From positions 1 to 10,653 of the forward strand of contig CAMNGO010000057.1 of NCBI GenBank assembly GCA_946538445.1: a stretch of DNA of 10,653 nucleotides. The letters are read 5' to 3'. The number at the start of each line of letters is the position of its first letter. Position 1 is the stretch's first letter. Made by a program: the position numbers and the translations under genes. The notes beneath the pieces were generated by a model. The model was not told where the DNA came from, did not search any database, and saw only the letters and a program-made list of their open reading frames with translations. The DNA comes from an uncultured Lachnospiraceae bacterium. Its GTDB lineage: Bacteria; Bacillota; Clostridia; Lachnospirales; Lachnospiraceae. Below, piece after piece: positions 1-6,911 of this stretch.

Positions 1-1756
1 CCAGCCTGTCTCTGTTTAAACTGCCATGCAGTCCTTCCTTTATGATCCTATGGATCTGAAGGTCCGGATAGCGTCGGATAGGTGATGTGAAATGAGCATA
101 GTACTGGGTGGACAAACCAAAATGCCCAAGGTTAGACACACAGTACCTGGCTCTTTTCATGGAACGCAAGGCCAGCCTGCTGATCAGGGCTTCCTCGGGC
201 TCCCCCTCCAGGGAAAACAGCAGTTTCTGAATCTCTTTCGGGTGAAAACGCTCTCTTCCTGTTTTAAGATAGTATCCGAAATTGTGGATAAAAATATCCA
301 GTTTCTTAATACGTTCCGGATCAGGAGCTTCATGAACCCTGTACAGGAAGGGAACATCCTGCCAGAAATAATCTTCCGCAACTGTCTCGTTGGCCAGAAG
401 CATAAAATCTTCTATGATGTCAGTAGCAGTATTCCTCTCATAAGGATAGATTGCTTCCGGGTATCCCGTCGCATCCAGGATAATCTTGGATTCCGGAAAA
501 TCAAAATCAATAGCTCCCCGTTTCTTTCGCTTCTCCTTTAGGACAGCCGCCGTTTCTTTCATGAGAAAACATAACTCCACGATGTCCTCCCGCTCTCCTT
601 CCGGGTGGAATCTCCCTTCCAGAATAGCCTGGACTCCGGTATAGCTCATTCTCTGGTCCACACATATGATGGTCTCCGCTATCCTGTGGTCCGTCACATT
701 GCCCTGACCATCGATGGTCATCAGGCAACTTAAACTAAGGCGATCTTCCCCTGCATTCAAAGAACAGATACCGTTCGATAACTGACGTGGCAGCATAGGT
801 ACGACCCGGTCTGCCAGATATACACTGGTCCCTCTTTTGATGGCCTCTGCATCCAGGGCACTTCCTTCCCTGACATAATGGGATACATCTGCGATATGTA
901 CACCCAGGAGGTAATGATCTCCCTCTTTTGAAAGAGTGATGGCGTCGTCCAGGTCTCTGGCATCTTCCCCGTCTATGGTGACCGTGAGACAGGATCTCAG
1001 ATCCAGTCTTCCATGAGAGTCTTCTTCTGAAAGAGTAGATGGAATACGGGAAACCTCAATATCCACCGCTTTTGGAAAAACTTCTTCAATCCCATAACCC
1101 GCCAGAATAGAAGTGACATCTGTGGCAGGATCATGAATGCTGCCCAGAATCTGTTTCACCTGACCTTCCGGCTTCTTCCCGTCAGAGCCGTAATCAAGGA
1201 TTCCGATCACAACCTTATCATCCTGTTTTGCGTCAAGCGTATATCTCTTAGGGATATAGATATCTTTACCAAAACGGGAGTCATCCGGTATCACAAATCC
1301 GAAATGATTCTTCTTGTGGTAGGTTCCAACCAGCTCCTTGCAGCCTCTCTCCAGAATCTTCAGGACGCATCCTTCCTTTTTCCTTCCCGGAACCTGATAA
1401 GGTCTGACTTTTACCAGAACCGTATCCTGATGAAATGCTCCATTCACGTACTCTTCCGGAACGAAGATATCTTCGGGAGTACCGGGAACAGTAACGAAGC
1501 CAAATCCCCGGGCATTCCCCGTGAATATACCCACTGCATTTATATTCTGAGGTTTCATGTACTTCCCTTTTCCGGTAAGTTCTATGCTCCCCTCCTCCAC
1601 CAGGGCATCCAGGACTTCTTTTAAGTCCTTCCGGTCCTGCTCCGAAGCTCCCAGGAGCCAGGCAAGCTCTTTGAACTTCATGGGACGGTATTCTTCCCCA
1701 AGGATCATGTCCTTTATATTCTTTTTTTTCTGTTCAAATAATGCTTGATCCTTCAT
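1..1756 (-). CDS. rnr: Ribonuclease R (3'-5' exoribonuclease), C-terminus beyond left edge
   Basis: Processive 3'-5' hydrolytic exoribonuclease of the RNase II/RNB family. It degrades structured RNA and, with tmRNA/SmpB, takes part in mRNA and rRNA quality control. About 585 codons are present without a stop. A winged-helix N-terminus (residues about 1-70) is followed by cold-shock-like RNA-binding segments (GFGFV near residue 85 and HFGFV near residue 148). The RNB domain follows, with the catalytic motif TIDGEDARDLDDA. Its aspartates D262, D268, D270 and D271 correspond to the metal-binding set of E. coli RNase R. Later RNB landmarks are GAIDFDFPE, PFLYRVHEAPDPERI and YYAHFTSPIRRYPDLQIHR. 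The C-terminal S1 domain lies outside the window. The start is the ATG at 1756, preceded by GAGG six bases upstream. It follows secG by 86 bp, the usual secG-rnr(-smpB) order of Firmicutes. I read the frame through and saw no stop or frameshift. Confidence 0.96.
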   Translation of the reverse strand, partial: MKDQALFEQKKKNIKDMILGEEYRPMKFKELAWLLGASEQDRKDLKEVLDALVEEGSIELTGKGKYMKPQNINAVGIFTGNARGFGFVTVPGTPEDIFVPEEYVNGAFHQDTVLVKVRPYQVPGRKKEGCVLKILERGCKELVGTYHKKNHFGFVIPDDSRFGKDIYIPKRYTLDAKQDDKVVIGILDYGSDGKKPEGQVKQILGSIHDPATDVTSILAGYGIEEVFPKAVDIEVSRIPSTLSEEDSHGRLDLRSCLTVTIDGEDARDLDDAITLSKEGDHYLLGVHIADVSHYVREGSALDAEAIKRGTSVYLADRVVPMLPRQLSNGICSLNAGEDRLSLSCLMTIDGQGNVTDHRIAETIICVDQRMSYTGVQAILEGRFHPEGEREDIVELCFLMKETAAVLKEKRKKRGAIDFDFPESKIILDATGYPEAIYPYERNTATDIIEDFMLLANETVAEDYFWQDVPFLYRVHEAPDPERIKKLDIFIHNFGYYLKTGRERFHPKEIQKLLFSLEGEPEEALISRLALRSMKRARYCVSNLGHFGLSTQYYAHFTSPIRRYPDLQIHRIIKEGLHGSLNRDRL

Positions 1757-1804
1757 TTTTTCCTCAATCTGAATTCAAACTCGTCCACGAGTATAAGAAA
1801 TAAA

Positions 1805-1830
1805 GCCGCCTCATATCGTAATGAGACGGC
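1805..1830 (-). terminator. Terminator-like hairpin between secG and rnr
   Basis: Arms 1805-1814 and 1821-1830 pair over 10 bp (one G-U) around a six-base loop. In the minus-strand transcript the hairpin is followed by UUUAUUUCUUAU. It begins 12 bases after the secG stop. The U-tract is interrupted, so it probably gives partial termination and lowers rnr expression relative to secG. No separate rnr promoter was evident in the remaining 48 bases. Confidence 0.6.
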
Positions 1831-1842
1831 ATTCTATCATAA

Positions 1843-2079
1843 TTACATAAAAACTTTAAGACTAAGTCCGATTGCCAGTGCGAAGAACAGGATTCCAAGG
1901 ATAACGGTTGCTCTCTCCAGCTTTCCTTCTCTTGTTCTGCCACGATTCTTGCTCACATAACTGTCGACCTGACCACTTAAAGATCCTAATCCTGCAGATT
2001 TACCTTCCTGCATCAATACAACTACGATTAATGCGAGACATACGATAATAAATAATACTGTAAAGACTGTCCGAATCAT
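1843..2079 (-). CDS. secG: SecG, preprotein translocase subunit
   Basis: Small integral membrane subunit of the SecYEG protein-export channel. The product has 78 residues, normal for the family. A first membrane helix spans about residues 3-23. It is followed by the conserved cytoplasmic segment LMQEGKSAGLGSLSG (about residues 22-36), a basic stretch (KNRGRTREGKLER), and a second helix at about residues 55-76. An in-frame GTG at 2085 gives an 80-residue version. However, the Shine-Dalgarno GAGGAGG (2093-2087) lies one base from that GTG and seven bases from the ATG at 2079, so the ATG is the better start. The gene has its own near-consensus promoter and leads into rnr. Confidence 0.95.
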   Translation of the reverse strand: MIRTVFTVLFIIVCLALIVVVLMQEGKSAGLGSLSGQVDSYVSKNRGRTREGKLERATVILGILFFALAIGLSLKVFM

Positions 2080-2086
2080 TTTCACA

Positions 2087-2093
2087 CCTCCTC
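2087..2093 (-). promoter_or_regulatory. Ribosome binding site that fixes the secG start
   Basis: GAGGAGG on the minus strand sits seven bases before the ATG at 2079 and only one base before the in-frame GTG at 2085. This spacing favours the 78-residue SecG. Confidence 0.85.
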
Positions 2094-2110
2094 ATCGCAC
2101 AACTTCCGAT

Positions 2111-2139
2111 ATCATATCATACCTGCCGCCGATTGGCAA
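2111..2139 (-). promoter_or_regulatory. Sigma-A-type promoter for secG-rnr
   Basis: The -35 box TTGCCA (2139-2134) and the -10 box TATGAT (2116-2111) each match the consensus at five of six positions, with the optimal 17-bp spacer. Transcription would start near 2104, giving a leader of about 25 bases. This makes secG-rnr a unit separate from the upstream lipoprotein gene. Confidence 0.8.
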
Positions 2140-2165
2140 GTATTTCTTTCCTGAATACAGGAACT

Positions 2166-3431
2166 CTATTGTCCTTCCGATTCACTTTCCTCCTCGGTAC
2201 TTTCCAGGTAATTCTCGGTTTTTACTGTGATTCCGTCGATGAGGTCATCAAAAATCGGAGCAGACATGAGACTTTGCTCTTTCAGCTGTCCGTTTTTCAC
2301 ATATTTTTTGTACTTTTTGTAATCTCCGCCATCCTTTATGAGGTTCTCCAGAGATTTGTCATCGATGGTGAAGGAATCTGTTTTAAAAACCTTCACTTTG
2401 CCGTCGCGAAGTTTCTTCTCCACTTCCATCAGCCTTTCCGCAGTTTCCTCACCGACTTCTGCATCATTTAATTGGGTAAGCAGAACCATTCCGCCTTTAT
2501 ATCCCCCACAGAAATCCTTATCTAGTACCTGTCCGCCGGTCATGGCATTTACGGCTTCGATATAATAGTAACTCCAGTCGGTAAAGGTAGAGGTAAGGGC
2601 ATGCTTTGGTGCCGTGTCAATGATGTTGTTCTCATTTCCGATAATAGGAATACCATGTTCGGCACAAACTGCAGCGGCCGCGGAAGTATAGATGTAAGTA
2701 CACATCATTCCCACACCGGAAGCAGTCAGCTGTCTGGCAGCCTCACCATCTGCATCATAGTTGCCGCGTTTTCCTACATAGCGCACATCGATGGTCGACT
2801 GGGTACAGGCTTCCCGGATTCCAATGTAGAAAGCATTGATACAAGTGTTGGTCTCGGCACAGTCTTTGTATGCCACAAAGCCCACACGACAGTCATAAGG
2901 GGAAATCTTTCCCTTGTTGAGCATGTTGTTCAGTTTCATGCCTGCAATGACACCAGCGGCATAATATGCTTCATAGATTCTGGAATTGAAAGTATGGAGA
3001 TTAGGAAGATCTGACATAATACTCTCCCTGCCTCCTTCCAGGCAAAACCAGACATCAGTATTCTCCGCAGCTGCTTCGATGACAGCTTCCTCATATCGGG
3101 CTCCCAACGCGAAGATCAGCTGGCAGCCGTTCTTAACCAGAGTTTTGATTTCCTCCGGACATTCTTCTTTTCCCACATTACGCTGTATGAATATCTGGCT
3201 GTCACTCAGCCCGGTCTTCTTCTGCATCTTGCGGATTGCCATTATTCTTGCTTCCGTGTCCGGTGCTCCATCTTCAGCCGGCAGGATGAAACCGATCTTC
3301 AGCCGGCCATCTTCCACTTTTTCATGGGTGGCAGATTCCGCAGCGGTACTGGATTCCGCTGATTTCTTTCCACAGCCTGCCATAGTAAAAACCATCGTCA
3401 GTGCAAGCAATAATGCTATATATTTCTTCAT
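2166..3431 (-). CDS. BMP/PnrA/Med-family substrate-binding lipoprotein
   Basis: Probable surface lipoprotein with a type-1 periplasmic-binding fold of the basic membrane protein family. Members bind nucleosides or related small molecules for ABC import; Med of Bacillus is a relative. The 421-residue product has a lipoprotein signal peptide (MKKYIALLLALTMVFTMAGC, acylated Cys20) and a Ser/Ala-rich linker. The binding fold shows IGFILPAEDGAPDTEA at the first strand, LIFALGARYEEAV, YVGKRGNYDADGEAARQL and YKGGMVLLTQLND. The tail is acidic (STEEESESEGQ). The Asp-Ser-Phe-Asn-like motif usual after the first strand is not recognisable, so the ligand cannot be assumed. No permease or ATPase gene is adjacent. 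The ATG at 3431 is chosen because GAGGAGG lies six bases upstream; an in-frame GTG at 3446 overlaps that ribosome site. It follows the exonuclease gene by 57 bp. Confidence 0.85.
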   Translation of the reverse strand: MKKYIALLLALTMVFTMAGCGKKSAESSTAAESATHEKVEDGRLKIGFILPAEDGAPDTEARIMAIRKMQKKTGLSDSQIFIQRNVGKEECPEEIKTLVKNGCQLIFALGARYEEAVIEAAAENTDVWFCLEGGRESIMSDLPNLHTFNSRIYEAYYAAGVIAGMKLNNMLNKGKISPYDCRVGFVAYKDCAETNTCINAFYIGIREACTQSTIDVRYVGKRGNYDADGEAARQLTASGVGMMCTYIYTSAAAAVCAEHGIPIIGNENNIIDTAPKHALTSTFTDWSYYYIEAVNAMTGGQVLDKDFCGGYKGGMVLLTQLNDAEVGEETAERLMEVEKKLRDGKVKVFKTDSFTIDDKSLENLIKDGGDYKKYKKYVKNGQLKEQSLMSAPIFDDLIDGITVKTENYLESTEEESESEGQ

Positions 3432-3437
3432 TGTTTT

Positions 3438-3444
3438 CCTCCTC
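3438..3444 (-). promoter_or_regulatory. Ribosome binding site that fixes the lipoprotein start
   Basis: GAGGAGG on the minus strand is six bases from the ATG at 3431. The longer frame starting at GTG 3446 would place this Shine-Dalgarno inside the coding region and add five residues before the signal peptide. Confidence 0.85.
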
Positions 3445-3488
3445 ACATAGGATAATTATCTCACCCTAATATAGTACAACAAATCCGA

Positions 3489-4370
3489 TCAATTATCAAT
3501 CAGCTTCGGACAATCTCTGGCATCCATACCGGAGAGATTGCGGATATCGTCACAAATTGCCAGGATGGGAGCAGGCAGACTCTCCCCTTCCTTCCTGTAG
3601 AACTCCTTCAGACTCTGAATGTATTTCTCGCTGGCAGCCTTAAATGCCGGCGATTTTTTTCTGGGATACTCATCCAAAGGCCACAATTTGCGAAATCTGC
3701 GGTGCCTGTGGTAGGTATCTCTCTGATTGACATAATCCTCGAGCTGTCTCACCTTCGCCTTCTTGTAGCGGTTTGTCATCACAGTCCTGGTGATCTGGTA
3801 CAAGTCCCTGGCGTCCTCAAGGGCATTGTGGGATACCAGATGTTCCATACCGCAGATGAATTTCATATCGGCCAGACTGACACTCATGCTGTATCCAAAG
3901 ACTCTCTTGGTCAATCTCTTGGTAATATCCGTCACCTTTCCCACAAGTCTTTTGTATCTCTTGGAGATAAATGGATGATTTTTACGAAGTCCATCCTCCA
4001 AAGTAATCCTGTCATTTCCCCAGACGCAGACCATATTGATCTGATAATTCTGAAGGATCATGTCCATCTTATGAAAGGCTTCCTCAAAAGACGGTGCCTC
4101 GGAGATCTCTCTCTGGGTGAGACCGGTAAGCTCCTTGCAGTATTTTGTCAGTACAGGATTGTACCTGGGGCAGATGGGGGTATAGTATTCCTCCACCAGG
4201 TCAAAGTTATGATCCGCAATGACAAGCCCGATGGATATAACCTCATTACTGTGATTTCTGTCAAATTTTCTGTCGTAATTCATAAAGCAGGTGTACTCTG
4301 CATCAAAAAATGCATAATATCTCTCCGGATTTTTCGAGGTCGCCTGCTTATTCTTCTCTTTCGATGGCAT
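3489..4370 (-). CDS. DEDDh-family 3'-5' exonuclease (KapD/Eri1/DnaQ-like)
   Basis: Probable two-metal-ion 3'-5' exonuclease acting on RNA or single-stranded DNA. The 293-residue product carries the exonuclease fold at about residues 18-200. Exo I is FFDAEYT (D23, E25), Exo II is WGNDRITLEDGL (D120), and Exo III is HNALEDARD (H181, D186). The acidic ligands and the DEDDh-type histidine are therefore all present. The Exo II sequence around WGND resembles the KapD/Eri1 branch more than the DNA polymerase III epsilon subunit. A basic C-terminal part of about 90 residues (RHRRFRKLW, PRKKSP) follows, which I cannot assign. The start ATG at 4370 has AGGTG five bases upstream. It begins 12 bases after the map stop, so the two are almost certainly co-transcribed. 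Substrate is unknown. Confidence 0.85.
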   Translation of the reverse strand: MPSKEKNKQATSKNPERYYAFFDAEYTCFMNYDRKFDRNHSNEVISIGLVIADHNFDLVEEYYTPICPRYNPVLTKYCKELTGLTQREISEAPSFEEAFHKMDMILQNYQINMVCVWGNDRITLEDGLRKNHPFISKRYKRLVGKVTDITKRLTKRVFGYSMSVSLADMKFICGMEHLVSHNALEDARDLYQITRTVMTNRYKKAKVRQLEDYVNQRDTYHRHRRFRKLWPLDEYPRKKSPAFKAASEKYIQSLKEFYRKEGESLPAPILAICDDIRNLSGMDARDCPKLIDN

Positions 4371-4382
4371 CTGATCACCTGC

Positions 4383-5252
4383 TTAATGTGATAGGATCTC
4401 TGTTCCGTCGTCCGTCACTAAAATCGTGTACTCCCACTGGGCAGATGGCATGCCATCCAGGGTGTAGATAGTCCATCCGTCCTCTTCATCCTGAAAGACT
4501 TCCGGCCCTCCCATGTTAACCATGGGCTCGATGGTAAATGTCATGCCGGGCACCAGAAGGATTCCTGTTCCGGGTTCCCCGATATGCCCCACCCAGGGTT
4601 CTTCATGAAATCTTACGCCGCAACCATGGCCTCCGATTTCCCGGACGATGGTATATCCGTTCTCCGTGGCGTGTTTGTTGCAGGCATACTGCATATCTCC
4701 CAGAGTGCCCCAAGGCTTTGTATTCGCCAGGGCGAGATCCAGACATTCCTTGGTGACCTGTACCAGTTTACGCTTTTCTTCGTCCACATCTCCAATCAGA
4801 AACATACGGGAGGCATCTCCAAAATATCCGTTATAGATGGTGGTACAGTCCACGTTTACGATATCCCCGTCCTGAAGGATATAGTCTTCCGCCGGTATGC
4901 CGTGGCAGACGATATCATTCACAGAGATACACACACTCTTGGGGTATCCTTCATAGCCAAGGCAAGCCGGAATACATCCGATCTCCCTGGTGTATGCTTC
5001 GATCAGCCTGTCCAGTTCGGCCGTGTTGGCACCGACTTTCACAAAAGGAGTGATGTAGTCCAGAACCATGGTGTTTTTCTTTCCTGCTTCCCGAATCCCT
5101 GCAATCTGCTCCGGTGTCTTAATCATGTCATGATTCGGCACCTCATAGCCACGGGCACGGTAATCCTTTATTCTATTATCAAAAGCCATATGGCAAACCT
5201 TATATTTCTTCTGGCTGCCACACCAGCATTTATCATTCCTGCCTATTTTCAT
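4383..5252 (-). CDS. map: Methionine aminopeptidase type I with N-terminal SEC-C zinc motif
   Basis: Cytoplasmic metalloprotease that removes the initiator Met from nascent proteins. The 289-residue product begins with a SEC-C motif, GRNDKCWCGSQKKYKVCH (C9, C11, C20, H21), a predicted Zn site. The pita-bread MetAP domain occupies about residues 42-289. The five metal ligands are visible: D135 (NVDCTT), D146 (YFGDASRMF), H209 (GGHGCGVRFHEEP), E242 (FTIEPM) and E274 (QWEYT). The accessory histidines H117 (VCHGIP) and H216 are also present. The start is the ATG at 5252, with GGAG eight bases upstream. An in-frame TTG at 5270 would put that GGAG inside the gene. It lies downstream of the gpmI terminator and 12 bp upstream of the exonuclease gene. 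In many Firmicutes map sits with adk and secY in the ribosomal cluster, so this may be a second copy; the window cannot tell. Confidence 0.95.
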   Translation of the reverse strand: MKIGRNDKCWCGSQKKYKVCHMAFDNRIKDYRARGYEVPNHDMIKTPEQIAGIREAGKKNTMVLDYITPFVKVGANTAELDRLIEAYTREIGCIPACLGYEGYPKSVCISVNDIVCHGIPAEDYILQDGDIVNVDCTTIYNGYFGDASRMFLIGDVDEEKRKLVQVTKECLDLALANTKPWGTLGDMQYACNKHATENGYTIVREIGGHGCGVRFHEEPWVGHIGEPGTGILLVPGMTFTIEPMVNMGGPEVFQDEEDGWTIYTLDGMPSAQWEYTILVTDDGTEILSH

Positions 5253-5260
5253 TTTTATTT

Positions 5261-5264
5261 CTCC
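5261..5264 (-). promoter_or_regulatory. Ribosome binding site that fixes the map start
   Basis: GGAG on the minus strand lies eight bases before the ATG at 5252. The longer frame from TTG 5270 would include it as codons for residues 3-4 and has no comparable site upstream of its own. Confidence 0.7.
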
Positions 5265-5268
5265 ATTC

Positions 5269-5288
5269 AAGACTTGCGGACAAGTCTT
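5269..5288 (-). promoter_or_regulatory. Leader hairpin before map
   Basis: A perfect 8-bp inverted repeat (5269-5276 with 5281-5288) has a four-base loop. It ends four bases before the map Shine-Dalgarno. Its upstream arm in the transcript could instead pair with the U-rich tail of the gpmI terminator (AGUCUU, 5304-5299), so two alternative folds exist. Any role in translation or termination control is inference. Confidence 0.4.
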
Positions 5289-5296
5289 CTTCTGAC

Positions 5297-5336
5297 AAAA
5301 GACTAGGCTGTTATGGCAGTCATACCATAACAGCCT
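5297..5336 (-). terminator. Intrinsic terminator after gpmI
   Basis: A 12-bp perfect stem (5305-5316 with 5325-5336) has an eight-base loop and begins six bases after the gpmI stop. In the minus-strand transcript it is followed by AGUCUUUUG. The stem is strong and the U-run short, so termination may be incomplete. It closes the glycolytic unit. Confidence 0.7.
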
Positions 5337-5342
5337 TGCTAT

Positions 5343-6887
5343 TTATTTCTTGATCAATAATGACTTTCCTGTCATCTCTGGGGGCTGTTCCATGCCCATC
5401 ATCTCGATCAACGTAGGAGCGATATCTGCAAGACATCCTCCCTCTCTCAAGGTATAGTCCGGATCGTAATTGATCAGGATAAAAGGTACCGGATTCGTTG
5501 TGTGAGCGGTAAATGGAGCTCCTGTCTCATAATCAATCATCTGTTCACAGTTTCCGTGGTCCGCACAGAGGAACATCTGTCCGTCCACCTCATACAGAGC
5601 TTCCAGAACTCTTCCGATGCAGGTGTCCACTGCTTCCACTGCCTTGATGGCAGCTTCCTGGACACCGGTATGTCCAACCATATCCGGATTGGCAAAATTG
5701 ATAATGATCACATCGTATTCCTGGCCTCTGATGGCATCCACGAGCTTATCTGCCACTTCAGGTGCGCTCATCTGAGGCTGAAGATCATAGGTGGCTACTC
5801 CGGGTGATTTCACCAGGATACGGTCCTCATTCTTGTTGGGCACTTCGATACCGCCGTTAAAGAAGAATGTCACATGGGCATATTTTTCTGTCTCGGCCAG
5901 ACGAAGCTGTTTCATGCCGTGATCTGCGATAAACTGTCCAAAGGTATTGGTGATCTCCACCTTATGGAAAGCTACGAGTTTGTTGGGAATCGTAGGATCA
6001 TAATCAGAGAAGCATACGTAAGTAAGCGGGAAATATCCATCCCTTCTGTCAAATCCGGTAAAATCCGGATCACACAGGGAGCGGGTAATCTCTCTGGCAC
6101 GGTCCGGACGGAAATTGTAGAAGATAACGGAATCGTTTTCTTTGATCGTTCCTACCGGTTTTCCATCTTCCATGATCACAACAGGGATGACAAACTCATC
6201 GGTGACACCTGCTGCATAAGAAGCTTCCATAGCTTCCTCTGCACTGTCAGCCGTATTCCCTTCCCCGTATACCAAAGCTGCATAAGCTTTCTCCACACGG
6301 TCCCAGTTGGTATCTCTGTCCATGGCATAGTAGCGGCCTTCGATGGAGGCAACTTTACCGATGCCGATCTCTTCCATCTTCTTCTCTAATTCTGCCACGA
6401 AGTCTTTGCCGGAACTTGGGGGCGTGTCACGTCCATCCAGGAAGCAGTGCACACATACATCTGTGAGCCCGTTCCTTTTTGCCATCTCCAGAAGGGCATA
6501 CAGATGGGTATTATGACTGTGAACACCACCGTCAGACAGCAATCCATAAAGATGAAGCGTCGCATTATTCTTCTTACAGTTCTCCATTGCTTCAAGCATG
6601 GCCGGATTCTCAAAGAAGTCTCCATCCTGTATGGATTTGGTGATGCGTGTCAATTCCTGATAAACAATACGGCCGGCACCCATGTTCAGGTGGCCAACCT
6701 CGGAATTGCCCATCTGTCCGTCCGGAAGGCCGACAGCCATTCCGCTGGCATATCCTTTCACAAAAGGATACTCCTTCATGAGTTTATCAATGTTGGGAGT
6801 ATCTGCCAGGAAAACAGAATTCGCATCCTGTCTTTCATTCAGCCCAAATCCGTCTAATATCATTAAAACAGTCGGTTTTTTACTCAT
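5343..6887 (-). CDS. gpmI: Phosphoglycerate mutase, 2,3-bisphosphoglycerate-independent
   Basis: Interconverts 3-phosphoglycerate and 2-phosphoglycerate in glycolysis. It is a Mn-dependent enzyme of the alkaline phosphatase superfamily, cytoplasmic and monomeric. The product has 514 residues, the normal length. D12 in LMILDGFG is a metal ligand. Ser62 in DGQMGNSEVGHLNMGAGR is the nucleophile that carries the phosphate. The inserted transferase domain contains HSHNTHLYALLEMA, CFLDGRDTPP and FYNFRPDRAREITR. Near the C-terminus, NFANPDMVGHTG and CADHGNCEQM provide further metal ligands. The start is the ATG at 6887, with AGGAG eight bases upstream. An in-frame TTG at 6914 lies upstream of that site and inside a strong hairpin, so I reject it. 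It is the last gene of the pgk-tpiA-gpmI run. Confidence 0.98.
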   Translation of the reverse strand: MSKKPTVLMILDGFGLNERQDANSVFLADTPNIDKLMKEYPFVKGYASGMAVGLPDGQMGNSEVGHLNMGAGRIVYQELTRITKSIQDGDFFENPAMLEAMENCKKNNATLHLYGLLSDGGVHSHNTHLYALLEMAKRNGLTDVCVHCFLDGRDTPPSSGKDFVAELEKKMEEIGIGKVASIEGRYYAMDRDTNWDRVEKAYAALVYGEGNTADSAEEAMEASYAAGVTDEFVIPVVIMEDGKPVGTIKENDSVIFYNFRPDRAREITRSLCDPDFTGFDRRDGYFPLTYVCFSDYDPTIPNKLVAFHKVEITNTFGQFIADHGMKQLRLAETEKYAHVTFFFNGGIEVPNKNEDRILVKSPGVATYDLQPQMSAPEVADKLVDAIRGQEYDVIIINFANPDMVGHTGVQEAAIKAVEAVDTCIGRVLEALYEVDGQMFLCADHGNCEQMIDYETGAPFTAHTTNPVPFILINYDPDYTLREGGCLADIAPTLIEMMGMEQPPEMTGKSLLIKK

Positions 6888-6895
6888 TTTCTGAT

Positions 6896-6900
6896 CTCCT
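6896..6900 (-). promoter_or_regulatory. Ribosome binding site that fixes the gpmI start
   Basis: AGGAG on the minus strand is eight bases before the ATG at 6887. The alternative TTG at 6914 would add nine residues not expected in this family. Confidence 0.8.
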
Positions 6901-6911
6901 AGTAAGTAAAT

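Noticed and set aside
1..1756. Possible broken rnr gene, because only short closed frames appear on the minus strand here
   Set aside because: The true frame is open from the ATG at 1756 to the left edge without a stop and contains all RNB motifs. It is cut by the window, not mutated.
1779..1792. ACTCG-N4-CGAGT inverted repeat before rnr as a regulatory site
   Set aside because: Five-base arms only; no supporting context beyond position.
2148..2163. Short inverted repeat TTCCTG-N4-CAGGAA after the lipoprotein gene as a terminator
   Set aside because: Only six base pairs, overlapping the stop-codon region, and followed by A-rich rather than U-rich sequence.
3451..3460. Palindrome GATAATTATC between the exonuclease and lipoprotein genes as an operator or promoter
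   Set aside because: Ten AT-rich bases are easily found by chance, and no -35/-10 pair with correct spacing could be fitted.
3702..4391. 229-codon plus-strand open frame antisense to the exonuclease gene
   Set aside because: Shadow of the DEDDh exonuclease; no domain or start signal supports it.
4584..5306. 240-codon plus-strand open frame antisense to map
   Set aside because: Opposite a full-length MetAP gene with all metal ligands. The translation is Cys/His-scattered and low in coherent structure.
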